This document shows positions 35,901 through 45,206 of a stretch of DNA of 64,000 nucleotides, one piece after another. The stretch is from Gyrodactylus bullatarudis (Eukaryota; Platyhelminthes; Monogenea; Gyrodactylidea; Gyrodactylidae): assembly GCA_012064415.1 (NCBI GenBank), contig SSNU01000094.1, positions 204,643 to 268,642 on the forward strand, given 5' to 3'. Numbering within the stretch: position 1 is the first letter of the stretch; each line of letters begins with the position of its first letter. The position numbers and the translations under genes are program-made. The notes beneath the pieces were generated by a model. That model saw only the letters and a program-made list of their open reading frames with translations, did no database searches and was not told the DNA's origin.

Positions 35901-38552
35901 AACTATAAATCAGCTAATTCATTGCTGGAAACTGACATTGATACTGGTTTGTGCGTGGAAAAAGATGCAGCTGGTAATATAACTAATCAAGAGAATTACT
36001 TGGATAAAACCCGAAGTCTCTTCAATTTGAACAGTTCTCTTGAAAATGAGGAGAATGAAGCTTTATGGCTTAAAACTCATTCCGTTCAATATCTGAATGA
36101 TCCAGAAAAGGCCAAAAATGGTAGTTCAGGTGAAAAGGGGACATCTGCCAGTGGTCTTATCGCTCGCTTACGTTCAAAGGCAAAATCTGAACATGAACTG
36201 AGAGTTGCCAATTCCTTGAGTAGATTGATTATTCCAGATTGGATGAATAATGCTAATCTACCTGAACCTTTTGTATATTCGAATGAACTCCTTAAGCGTA
36301 GAGAGCTAGCCAAAAGTATTGAAAGACCTCATCCTCAGCAAAGATTTACAAATATGTCCACAGTACCGGGGGAAAAATTCGAGTATAAATCAAATGAGCT
36401 AAGGAAATCACTCAACTTTGATGATTTGATAGAAAAAAAACATGGCCAATCAAAGGTGGAAACAATACTCGAGCCTATACAGCCTAACGCTGTTCCACGT
36501 AGCCAAAATAATCAATTTATTCGACCCAGTCAACTCTATCGAATGAAGAATGCGAAAAATCCAAAACTTGAACCTATCCAGTCTAAACTGAATCATTCAA
36601 TGAGAACTAATCACGTGATTCAGTCTCATTCGGCTAATAGGACGATAGCTCCAAAGTCAATTAATCAACGACAAGATTCCATTCAGAATAACCTGCCAAA
36701 TGTGGATATGGGAATAGAATCAAATCTTCACCTTGGTCCAAATGACTTTAAGAAAGCAAACGAAGAAAATGCCTTCAGAGTTGATGGTGGTTTGAATCCC
36801 TTCTCAAAACCCGGAATTAAACCAAGATCATCAGTTCCAAAGAATCCAATTAACTACATATATCCCGAATCATCAAGTAACGATCTCAAAAAATCCCAAT
36901 ACAATATAAACGAACCAATCAATGGCCCCGATACGAATCATATCAACAAAGAGTCTGTTTTAAGGCCAAGAGTATCTCTTGTAGAGGAAAATACAAGTGT
37001 TAAACCATTGCCCTCCCAAAAGAGTAATGGTCAGGCTACAACAAACCCTCAGACTCATATTAAACAAGAGACCAGAGAGAAACCTGATGGACAAGCAACT
37101 GTTTACACACCTCCTGAAACAGAAAATATAAACTATTCAGATAATAATAACGAAGTGAAATCTATCAAGAGTCGTTCATCCCACTATCGAGAATCACCCC
37201 AGGAAAGTTACAAAAGTCGTGAGCGTAAATCAAACAGTTCAACCTCTCAGAATACGCCCTCCACACTGCCATCAGATGGCCTGAACAAAATCAATTGTCT
37301 AACGGAACTGACAAAACTTATCGATCATTCTGTGAGTAGAAATGAAGCCCTGCTCAAAGACCAAAAGACCTCGTCCAGTTGGAAGAAAAACTTTTTCCTA
37401 TTCTCAAATCGCTCCTCCCTCCACTATGTTACCCAGTCAATGCACAAGGTTGACTTTACTGAAGACTCACATAAACATGATATCCTCCATCTGTTGGCAA
37501 CGTCACAATCTAATGAGCCGATTAATCTTTCAGAGTTTGCCCTAAGTCAACTATCAGGCTGTGTTGAACGGGATAAGTACGATGGTAGGATTTATTTATC
37601 CTGCAGTTTCAAATCATGCCAAACTTGTCATGTTAAGCCGAGTGAACAAGTGAATTGGCAAACATGTACCAATTGTTACACAATCTATTGTTCACAGAGT
37701 TGTCTAAAAAAAGATTTCGAGAGTGGCCTACACACAGATTTGTGCAATTTCTCCCGTGCTAAACGTCTATGCAATTTGGTCCAGAAAAATCTCAACTACA
37801 ACCAAATATTGTTGCTAAACAATATGGCTTTGCGTGGTTATGAGAAACTGGGCAAGGGTGCAATATTCCTCTTCTTTAGTAGTTCGAAAATGGGCGAAAC
37901 TTTTATCAAGCTATCCAATGCTGGTCGTCGGAGCGTGAAGCTTGATCAAGACTTTATCTCTCCTGTTTATTTAACACTTAGTGAAATAAGTCAATTGGAT
38001 AGTACACTCGTGCGTCCCTGTCAGGAATTTTCCACGGAAAAAACCTTCCTCGTCGTTGTGATCATTTGTGCTTTCGAATTGACCCCAATGATTGAGCAGG
38101 CTGTCTTACCAGTTCATTTGATAAAGCAACATTTCATCTTTAATCATAAGATGATAGAACCGAGTGTTGAGCCCGCCAAAGAATTGCCTAATGATCCTAA
38201 ATTGATTGAAACGGGGACTTATGAGGATCGTAAAGTTTTTGTACAAAAAACCCTCAAACAAATGAACCGTTATCAGATATCTCTAAAGCGAGACTTTCCC
38301 AAAATTTATAAACTTCTCCTTGAATTCATACACACTGGTCGACAATTCTCTCCTATGGAATTCGTTATCAATGATCCAGCCACCAATAAAGAGTATATTT
38401 GTTTCATTCAACCTATGGAAGATGTACTTTTCAACGAATTAACATATCCCTCTAAAGAAAATTATCCCAAAAAAAATGAAGAAAAATGTGATAGCAAAAA
38501 TTATCCAAATGAGAATCCCACTGGCGTCTTTGTTACTGAAACAGAACTATGA
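14962..38552 (+). CDS. AJM-1-like apical junction protein with MYND-type zinc finger (4 exons seen, 5' end open)
   Basis: Exons joined by matching phases are 14962-15477, 15535-15557, 25448-26273 and 35629-38552; all introns are GT-AG. From the ATG at 14976 the product is 1424 residues. An acceptor at 14961 (TTTTAG) suggests further 5' exons. Residues 1-1090 are Asn/Ser/Lys-rich and mostly low complexity. Residues about 1114-1156 form a zinc-binding pattern C-x2-C-x11-C-x2-C-x4-C-x3-C-x9-H-x3-C, the MYND layout. A conserved-looking alpha/beta region of about 220 residues follows, then an acidic tail. This order (long disordered part, cysteine cluster, C-terminal globular domain) fits apical junction molecule (AJM-1/AJM1) proteins of epithelial junctions, but I cannot align it from memory. 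A MYND adaptor of another family is the alternative. The two large introns are full of transposons. Poly(A) signals AATAAA lie at 38558 and 38710. Confidence 0.6.
15535..15557 (+). other. 23-bp microexon of the AJM-like gene
   Basis: The preceding exon ends in phase 1 at 15477 before GTAAGT. A 57-bp intron ends in AAAAG at 15534. The 23-bp exon supplies 2 bases plus 7 codons (D-LGEQLTK) and is followed by GTGAGT. It leaves phase 0, exactly what the acceptor at 25447 needs. Without it the phases of the neighbouring exons do not match. Reading straight through gives an isoleucine-rich insert instead. Confidence 0.55.
16253..16826. mobile_element. MITE family A, complete copy
   Basis: The terminal arms are 16254-16385 and about 16690-16826. 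The left arm opens CATGAAGATGGGAATTTATG, and the right arm closes CATAAATTCCCATCTTCAT. Both arms contain the mirrored TTTCAGGATCTGAAG / CTTCAGATCCTGAAAG block. The internal part carries AAATCAACAAAAATTATCAA followed by AAAAAATGGGAATT, the core shared with the copies at 20.1, 23.1, 57.7 and 62.2 kb. It has no transposase. Confidence 0.65.
16827..16880 (+). ncRNA. Hammerhead-like ribozyme motif in a dispersed repeat (tentative)
   Basis: CTGATGA lies at 16852-16858 and GAAA at 16867-16870, separated by 8 bases. The bases after GAA (ATATAAGCT) pair with AGCTTTATAT upstream, allowing one bulged T. The base after that stem is C at 16835 within ATC, an allowed NUH cleavage triplet. Stems I and II are weak. 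A related copy is at 32506-32560. An inactive relic or a chance match is possible. Confidence 0.25.
16946..20025. other. Intron of the AJM-like gene without recognised elements
   Basis: AT-rich DNA. Short frames at 17477, 18349 and 19494 are isolated, with no domain and no splice context that would join them to the neighbouring exons. Nothing else is supported. Confidence 0.35.
20140..20690. mobile_element. MITE family A, copy with degraded ends
   Basis: The segment shares long stretches with 62185-62755 in the same order: TTATCGTTTGGAAGTTGGAT, CTTTCAAATCAATAAAAACT, a GCGCCAAATT block, and a right end AAAAAATCGAGGTTTTCGTA. The outermost right bases beyond about 20690 are lost. It lies in the 9.9-kb intron of the AJM-like gene. 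Confidence 0.6.
21125..21435. repeat. Fold-back element (imperfect inverted repeat)
   Basis: The arms are about 21125-21260 and 21340-21435. ATGACTAGTACGAAAGAAAC is mirrored by TTTCTTTCGTACTAGTCAC, and TTACTAATGGATC by GAATCCATTAGTAAG. The outer parts (TCTACAATTATTTCGTTCTA against ACGAAATTGTAAATTATC) also pair. The spacer is about 80 bp. No coding content is seen, and no target duplication could be fixed. Confidence 0.6.
23115..23610. mobile_element. MITE family A, partial copy
   Basis: The left end GTTAATATGAAGATAGGAAT begins at about 23121. Internal blocks CTAATCGAGATCCTAAAAAT and TGAAATCAATAAAAATTTTC match the other copies. The right arm is missing after about 23590. Confidence 0.6.
23611..25447. 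other. Intron sequence before the third visible exon of the AJM-like gene
   Basis: AT-rich DNA with no recognised element. The acceptor TTTATTCAG at 25439-25447 precedes the exon. Confidence 0.35.
26815..27265. repeat. Degraded MITE family A fragment
   Basis: CTAATCGTGATCCTAGGAAA and AATTTTCAATCCTAAATTCA around 27178-27245 resemble the conserved core of family A. The ends are unclear. It lies just left of the Tc1 element. Confidence 0.35.
27366..28903 (-). mobile_element. Tc1-type DNA transposon with 214-bp IR/DR terminal repeats
   Basis: The element is 1538 bp and flanked by TA on both sides (TATA at 27362-27365 and 28904-28907). The terminal inverted repeats are 27366-27579 and 28690-28903. 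They differ at only about three or four of 214 positions, so the insertion is young. Each repeat contains two direct repeats, one at the outer end (GAATTAATATGTGAAACACT) and one at the inner end (GAACTAATATGTGAAACACT). This is the IR/DR arrangement known from some Tc1 elements, where both sites bind transposase. The minus-strand transposase gene fills the space between them. The element sits in the 9.4-kb third intron of the AJM-like gene, antisense to it. Confidence 0.93.
27582..28576 (-). pseudogene. Tc1-type DD34E transposase, one frameshift
   Basis: The protein is encoded in two overlapping minus frames. Positions 28262-28576 (104 residues) carry the N-terminal helix-turn-helix (SNREIARRFECSPATITRIF) and a GRKPK linker like the GRPR motif. 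Positions 27582-28337 (251 residues) carry the catalytic domain with Asp in FTDEKRF (residue 67 of that frame), Asp in QQDNAPCHTS (154) and Glu in NPIENLWG (189). The last two are 34 residues apart, the DD34E spacing of Tc1. The frames separate at an A8 run (T8 at 28267-28274 on the plus strand), so a one-base slip is the only break seen. It could be a real mutation or an assembly error. Otherwise the gene is complete, about 335 residues. Confidence 0.9.
28908..32515. other. Third intron of the AJM-like gene, right of the Tc1 element
   Basis: AT-rich DNA. A weak partial match to the 2160-2268 repeat lies at about 29105-29180. The 78-codon plus frame at 30336-30572 is hydrophobic and isolated and is not supported as a gene. 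Confidence 0.3.
32506..32565 (+). ncRNA. Second copy of the hammerhead-like motif (tentative)
   Basis: AGCCGGTGTAATA, CTGATGA (32532-32538) and GAAATATAAG (32547) recur with the same spacing as at 16827-16880. A C within ATC again lies 16 bases before CTGATGA. Five base pairs of the closing stem are possible, one of them wobble. Stems I and II are weak. Confidence 0.2.
32590..32715 (+). repeat. Dispersed repeat, inverted copy at 3.55 kb
   Basis: CCCTTTCGGTGCCGAGACTA through TTAAACTTTAATTGATCC is the reverse complement of 3553-3660 with scattered differences. No coding capacity is seen. Confidence 0.5.
33308..33418 (+). repeat. Dispersed repeat, direct copy at 2.2 kb
   Basis: GGTGAAGCATTTTCAACACA and TGCTTCAATACAAAATAATG follow the same order as 2160-2268. 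The element type is unknown. Confidence 0.45.
33770..33985. repeat. MITE family A fragment
   Basis: AATTTAGGAATTCATAATTT near 33758 resembles the family A end, and TTTTTACTGCTTGAGAATTA near 33832 resembles its core. The copy is strongly diverged. From 33990 to 35050 nothing further is recognised. Confidence 0.3.
35052..35422. mobile_element. MITE family C, complete copy
   Basis: The left end is CTAGTTGACATGACAATGAG, and the right end is TCTCATCTTCATGTCAACTAG. The inner arms carry GGCCGTTTTTTTAGAATTTT against AATTCTAAAAAAACGGCC. No reading frame is present. It lies about 200 bp before the last exon of the AJM-like gene. Confidence 0.65.
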
Positions 38553-39075
38553 TGATGAATAAAATTCAAAAACTATATCAAATTCATTCATGTTGGCGCC
38601 CGTAAAATATTTTCCCGCTTTGTTTGTTTCAATATGTAATACTATTTGATCTTTTGTAATTCTTGATTTTTTTGAGCCTTAGATATTCTATCGATTGTAA
38701 TTGTAAATTAATAAATCTATTCTTCCAATAATTTACTTTTCAATTCTACCAAACTCGATCTAATAATAACTCAAATATAATTATATCATTAAACTACTCT
38801 ATAGTAGATTTTGTTAATTTTTCCTTGAAAATATTCTCTATTTTCGGAATGACTTTGTGAGAGATAAAATTTACTTTGTGTAATAAAATTTTATTAGCTA
38901 GGATAACAGGAAATCCTAAACAAAATCTGAATGACAAGTTTAAAAATTCCCAAAGAGAATTTTTTTAATAAAAAAGGAATTTTTTTCAAAGAAGTTCTCT
39001 TAGATTCTTTATTTTTGTGCATTTGAATCGTTAAAAAAAGGTTGAGGAATAATAGAGATGGATTTTCGATCAGGA
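38553..39075. other. Convergent 3' UTR region between the AJM-like gene and the PP6 subunit gene
   Basis: Plus-strand AATAAA sits at 38558-38563 and 38710-38715 for the AJM-like gene. Minus-strand AATAAA (TTTATT at 39008-39013) sits about 65 bases past the stop of the phosphatase subunit gene. No other feature is seen. Confidence 0.6.
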
Positions 39076-42000
39076 TTAATTATTTTTGCTTGAATCTGTA
39101 AAGTTGACATTAACGGCAGAGAAGTCAGCCCAGTCTTCATTTTGGTTGTTGCAATCTAAGATGAAATATTGAAATATTTATTATCAGGCTATATTGAATT
39201 GTCTACACAAGATGAATATCAACTAAATTGATGTAGAATATTAAAGACTTGATGCAAAACTAACCTGGATTACCCTTGTGGTTGTCATTGGAGGATGTAG
39301 GTGATGATGAAGTTTCATTTGTGTTATTACAAGCCATCATAGTTTCAGAATTACTGTTAGTTTTGAATTGTTCACTATTGTTACTGGTACTGTTCTTGGA
39401 GAATTCTTCACTGATGAGAGGATTTTTCTTTTGAGTTATAACTCTTGGAGCATTGTTTCCAAAGCCAGAAGAGTTTTGTTCGCAATCAGAGTCGAAATCT
39501 GAGTCATCTGTGTTATCCGGAGTTTCATCTGATTCATCGGAATCATCATTGGAACATTCACTAGTTCGGCCAAGATCACTAGAATTGAGAATCGGTTTCT
39601 TTGCCCAATCAAAGGTCTCGTTTATTGGTGCAGGAGATGCTGAATCTTTGCCAGATGAAGGAGTCTGATAATTCTCTGGCATACGCACTAGAAAAAGAAC
39701 ATGAAATTTAGACAGACACTTTGATAGTTTATTGGTAATCTATTTTTTCATTCAACACACGATTTTCATGGGGTGTGTTTAATAATTTTTTTTCTGATAA
39801 AATCATTTTCAGTCAAATATGATAAAGATTGCTTTTGCATACTTTTTAAACTTACAGGCATCATCATCCTGGGAAGAGTTGTAGGCTGTGAATCGTTCAG
39901 GATTCAGGTTTTTAATAAAGTCACCAATACAGTTTGAGGATTCCTTAATGAATGACTGAAACTTGATGAGGTTCCTATGCATGGATTTAACAATGTTAGT
40001 TTTTCTATCGAAAGGGACCATCAAGAATGGGAAACTGGTTGACTTACTTAAGTTCTTCCGAATTGAAACTCTGTTAAAAAAGGAAAAAGATTATAAATAA
40101 TAAAAGAATCCTAATGCTAGTTTCTTTTGCTTTTCTGGTCTATCATCTTGCCTAAGAAATCAAAGTGCCATTGTCAAATTAATTACTAGGCTTGTCAAGG
40201 ACGAATAAAAAACTACTCCTTATTCTATTGTGCATTGGCATAGTCTATTTTAATATCTCAGAAAAAATTAGAATTTTATTACAATCAATAATCAAGACAT
40301 ACCACACTGTTTGAGCTATTGTTGGCATTCTGATTTTGAATTGGCTGAGATGAAAAAAAATTATGATTAGATTTCTGTTTTACTGATTGATCTAGTTGAA
40401 GAGAGAAAAGTTTTTACCTCAATTTTACTCTGTTCATTTATTGGGATTAGACACTTGTTGACAAATCTGCTCCAATTATCGTAGTGGGATCTTTCTTGAA
40501 AGCCTGCTCAAAATGAAACCAATCAAAATTACAATAAGTTTTTTTTCGTTCAAGTTGTGGAGTTTACTTACACTTGATAAAAGTATTCAAATCATCCTTG
40601 GATTTGTAAAAGTTTTCAATTGTCAAAATGTAATTAGAGATATTCCAAATGTAGCCAGAATAACCCGGTTTTGGAGTTTTTATTGACTTTGCGACCAACA
40701 AGGTTTGTTCATTGCTAAAATAAAAGATTTTTTTTAACAGAGTATAGAGTAATATTAAAGATTTACATAAAATCCAAGAGACTTCCATGGTCTCATAGCA
40801 AGTAAGAGAAGATCAAACATACTCATTTGCTTGGTCGAGTTTATCTTCTTCGTCAAAAATCATAACAGGATTCATCAGGATGAGGAACTCGGTAAGTTGG
40901 CAATCATTGAAAATATACTCCAGACCATTAAGACACTGTTCGTTACTATTCATTAATAATGCATTGATTTTGGCCCGTTCTGCCTCCATAGATTCCTTCT
41001 TTTCGTGTTGATCATTGACAGAGGTGAAGACTAGGTTTAGACGTTGCTGAAAATCCATTCTATTTTGCTCTTCTGAATCTTCTTCATAGGGTTTAACACA
41101 AGGATAACCGGAGTGGACTAGATGATCTCTGATTATGTTCGCAAAACTCTCTGAGAGAAACGTGTTCATGGGAAATCTCTGAACGAGAGAAGACAAAAGG
41201 GTTAAAATTTTCCTTTCTTTTAAGGATTCTAGAAACAATTGCATTGATCTGTTAATACGGTCATTCAGTGAATTTTCGGTTATTTCATCTTCATTTGTTT
41301 GCATAGGACTGCTGCCCGACATGGTGGAGTCTTGAGTTTGCGAATTTTCGTCAAAGGTTTTCACATTTGAAGTATATGTTTTTGGTGATGTCTTGTAGTC
41401 AATTCCAATGGAAGTTATCAGCTGCAAGCACTGTATGAGACAAATTCGAGAATAACCCAAAGCTTTACCATTTGGCAAGTCACTATGATCCAATTCCGTT
41501 GAGCTAAGTGTTTCATCAGATATTACTTTCAAGATGTTATCCATGTTATTTGTAAAAGCATTGATGAGACGAATGCAGGAGAGTTTTTGGTAAACAATTC
41601 TTGGATCAAGAGCTGGTTTAGTTGATTTGTCGTTCGATGAATCATTGGATGTTTCTTTAGGTACGTTGAGGAATGGATATTGTGAAGTTATGGTATTCTG
41701 ATTAGTAACAAATGAAACAAAAATACGAATTATATTTGGAGCAAGATATTCACGATTCAAACAGTACGTTGAGTCGTTAGTTACATTCGAGTCAAGGTGA
41801 TACTTGGTTAATCGGCCAACAATATTATTTATTAAATCTTCACTATTATAAAAAAGAAAACAAAGAATTAATTTAAAGCGAGACAATAATGAACTACTTA
41901 GCAAAGACTCACGATTCGAGACAATCAAGGGTTTTTTCATAGAACTTGCCTTCTTCACTGAAATAGTTTTCTTCAGAAAATAATTCCGATAGTTTCCTCC

Positions 42001-42814
42001 TCAAGTTAATACTGATATTACTAAATAGATATGATATTGACTCGTAGTATTCCGGGGCATAGTGAGGATCAAAAAATGATGTGAGTGAGTGGAAAAATTC
42101 CTGATTTATGACCATTCCAAGCGGTACATGTAATTGTTTGTCTTCAATTGAAGTCATGTGAAGTAAAAAGTCAATAACTGCTCCACAATTAGTATGACGG
42201 AAAATATTCTTGCTAAACGTCGGATGGGTTGTGAATCGAACAAGAACAGAAAGGTTTTTCCCTTGATTCGAAAAACCAATAGAACTAGTAAGAACACGAC
42301 ACACTAAACTAGCTGATAATGCATTTAGTGGTTTTTCAGATGAAAAATAATCTAAAAGGAAATCTAAATATGGATATTTTTGAGTTTCATCGTTATAAGC
42401 GACAAGCTTAGATGTTGTAGCATCTGTTGTTTTGATTAATTCACTGGAAACATTGGAATATCTATTGAATAATAAATAATTAGAGAATATAATGATGAGA
42501 TTTTTAATGGTTAAATTACTTGTATTGGGTTTTATCAAAGTTTTTTATATCATGGTCTTGAATTATATACTTGATCAAATCATGGAAGATATCATCCTGC
42601 GTAATACTATTTAAGAAATTAATAAGTTTTACAAAAGACTTACAAGTTTATTAGGGGAAGATAATTTTCATGGCATTTATCAAAAAGATCAGAAGCATCT
42701 AGGACAGATTCTAATGTTGGATTCTAAAAAGTGAATTGTTTAATAAATTTGACTAACTTCTTTTTCGAATACAGAGTCTATTTCTGAGCTGGTATTCACA
42801 ATGTCCCAGATCAT
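39076..42814 (-). CDS. PPP6R: Serine/threonine-protein phosphatase 6 regulatory subunit (SAPS domain)
   Basis: Twelve exons (5' to 3'): 42758-42814, 42644-42723, 42520-42606, 41913-42461, 40823-41842, 40572-40714, 40418-40503, 40303-40344, 40048-40070, 39856-39974, 39265-39687, 39076-39155. All are GT-AG with matching phases and give 902 residues, close to vertebrate PP6R3. The N-terminus (MIWDIVNTSSEIDSVFEKE) follows the family's MFWKFDLH...ID-LLE-E pattern. The SAPS helical-repeat region covers roughly the first 600 residues and includes KPGYSGYIWNISNYI, equal to the family's GYMGHLTRIAN. The C-terminal third is Ser/Asp/Glu-rich and disordered, ending in NEDWADFSAVNVNF. These subunits bind the PP6 catalytic subunit and set its targets in the cytoplasm. 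Two exon junctions are unusual: a 37-bp intron and a 23-bp exon. The gene diverges from eRF1. Confidence 0.9.
40048..40070 (-). other. 23-bp microexon of the PP6 regulatory subunit gene
   Basis: The exon is preceded by TTAACAG and followed by GTAAGT, and adds SFNSEEL plus two bases of a lysine codon. The next exon starts after CATAG at 39974 and supplies the third base. Reading through instead gives a frame with no support. Flanking introns are 232 and 73 bp. Confidence 0.65.
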
Positions 42815-43729
42815 GGCGAGAAAAAAATCTGTTATATATAAAGATTGTTTTTATGAATAGGAAAGGTAATGTGTGAAATTAATCAATTTGAATTCACAGG
42901 TTGATTAAAACTTGCAAAAATATGATTAATAAATCATGATCTTGTTTAAACTATTTCTCATCTACAAAATCTTTTCCACTTGAAATTCTATTAGTCAATT
43001 TATCATCAGAATCTGATGATCAGCTTATTATGATTACTTACTAATTAATAATTAGTAATTACAATTATGTATTATTGATAATTATAATTAATCAAGTATT
43101 ATAAATCATAATTTATAATCCACAATGTGAATTCCATCTTGTAGTAGTATTTCCGAATTTTGTTATTACTAATAAGTTATTAGCATAAAATTTTCACAAT
43201 ACTAATTTTAGTTCTAAAATTTAAAATCAAATTTTCAGTCGGAACATGCTACTAAATCTTTTTTTGTCACTCTGAAATTGGTTCTGGTGAATTGCTAACT
43301 AAAAGGTACTAACAACATGTTTTATTTATAATGCAAACTTTTTTGTAGTCGATAATATTATAATTTAGAATCAGTAAATTAATTACTGCTTTTTTAATCT
43401 AAACCGTCATTCAAGATTCGAAGTTCGAACTTATAGCAAACGTTCGTTTCCTGGTAAGAAAACATATATATAAAAGTCTCTTTCCATTAAAATTGATATT
43501 ACGAAGACTAATTAATCGAGGTTTAATCATTGACTAGAGAGTCTCATTGAAAGAAGGTTTGGTACACTTCAAAGCCCTAAAATGAAATTAATGAGTCTCT
43601 TTCAAAAATGAGCTTCAAAAAATCAAGGCCAGTTTGATGAGAAATAGTTTTTTCTAATCGTCAAAATATAGCCCGCAACATTTATTTTAATCGTGTTCAT
43701 AAACTTTTGACTACGTTTACCTTATCCTG
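42815..43729. promoter_or_regulatory. Divergent intergenic region between PP6 subunit and eRF1 genes
   Basis: The two start codons face away from each other 915 bp apart, so both promoters lie here. The middle (about 43030-43115) is an extremely AT-rich tract of TTAATAATTAGTAATTA-type repeats able to form hairpins. No TATA box or initiator can be picked with confidence. Confidence 0.45.
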
Positions 43730-45206
43730 ATGGCTACTTCCGACAGTCTCGCAGCCGCAGATAAAAATGTGGAAATTTGGAAAATAAAAAAACTTATTAA
43801 AAGTCTCGAATCAGCTCGTGGGTAAGTGGACTTGTATAATTTTTAGAAATGGCACGAGCATGATCTCCCTTATTATCCCTCCCAAGGATCAAATTAATCG
43901 TATAGCTAAAATGTTGGTGGAAGAATATGGTACAGCATCAAATATCAAAAGTCGAGTCAATCGGCTTTCTGTTCTCAGTGCTATTACCTCAGTACAGCAA
44001 AGGCTAAAACTTTACACTAGAGGTACTCAAATTCTTTTATAAAATTTTGTTTTATACTAACCTTTATTAATTTAGTTCCAGAAAATGGCCTTGTACTTTA
44101 TTGTGGAACTATTCTGACTGAAGACAATAAGGAAAAGAAAGTAAATATTGATTTTGAACCGTTCAAACCAGTCAATACATCCTTGTATCTATGTGACAAT
44201 AAATTTCACACAGAAGCCCTAAACGCTCTTCTCACTGATGATAGTAAATTTGGATTTATTGTTATGGATGGTAACGGATGTTTGTTTGGTACTCTTTGTG
44301 GCAATGCACGAGAAGTTGTTCATAAATTCACTGTGGAATTACCTAAAAAGCACGGTCGTGGCGGTCAATCTGCACCGCGTTTTGCTCGTTTACGTATGGA
44401 AAAACGTCACAACTACGTAAGAAAAGTTGCAGAAACGGCTATCCAAGTATTCATCGCTAATGATAAAGTTAATGTTGATGGAATTATCCTGGCTGGTATT
44501 GCTGACTTTAAAAATGAATTGAGCAAATCAGACATGTTTGATCCAAGATTACAATCGAAAATTTTGAAAATAGTTGATGTCTCATATGGTGGAGAGACAG
44601 GCTTTCAACAGGCTATCGATCAATCTGCTGACACTCTTTCCCAGGTCAAATTCTATCAAGAGAAGAATCTTATCTCGAGATTTTTCCTGGAAATCTCCAC
44701 TGATTCTCACAGATATTGCTTTGGAGTAGAAGAGACTCTCAAAGCTTTAGAATTGGGTTAGTTTTACATTTTTAATCGTTTTCTTGAAATTTCCCAGAAA
44801 TAAATTTTGAAATTAAACTATTTCAGGATCCGTTGAGACACTCATTGTTTGGGAAAATCTTGACATTATGCGGTATGAATTGAAGGCTGCCAACTCAGAT
44901 AGCATAAAAATTCTACATGTACGTCCAAATCAAGAAAAGGACAGAAACAATTTTATTGACAAGGAAACAGGAACTGAAATGGAGGCTATAAACACTGTCC
45001 TCTTGCTGAATTGGCTAGCGGACAATTTTAAGAGTTTTGGTACCACTCTTGAAATTATCTCTGACAAATCTCCCGAGGGAAATCAATTTGTTAAAGGTTT
45101 TGGTGGCATAGGAGGTATCCTTCGGTACGCAGTTGACATGCAAAAAATGGAAGCATTTACTGATGAAGAAGACGGCGAGGAATTTGATCTCGACGATTAC
45201 TTCTGA
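43730..45206 (+). CDS. ETF1: Eukaryotic peptide chain release factor subunit 1 (eRF1)
   Basis: Exons are 43730-43821, 43847-44022, 44076-44756 and 44827-45206, giving 442 residues (human 437). Domain 1 carries the stop-codon reading motifs TASNIKS and YLCDNKF and the GTS motif. Domain 2 has the catalytic GGQ loop in [14 protein letters not shown], which triggers peptidyl-tRNA hydrolysis. Domain 3 ([14 protein letters not shown] onward) binds eRF3 and ends in an acidic [14 protein letters not shown]. All three stop-recognition motifs are standard, which argues for the universal code. Intron 1 is only 25 bp; without its removal the frame stops at once (GGG TAA). Introns 2 and 3 are 53 and 70 bp. 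A poly(A) signal is at 45452. The N-terminus [20 protein letters not shown] fits the family, so the start is firm. Confidence 0.98.
43822..43846 (+). other. 25-bp intron in eRF1
   Basis: The donor is GTAAGT and the acceptor is TTTTTAG. The split glycine codon (GG|A) restores the invariant [18 protein letters not shown] sequence. There is hardly room for a branch point; the only A residues upstream of the acceptor are at 43830, 43836, 43838 and 43839. Confidence 0.9.

Noticed and set aside
43818..44042. Alternative reading of eRF1 without intron 1, starting at a GTG
   Set aside because: The conserved eRF1 N-terminus in 43730-43821 joins only if the 25-bp intron is removed.
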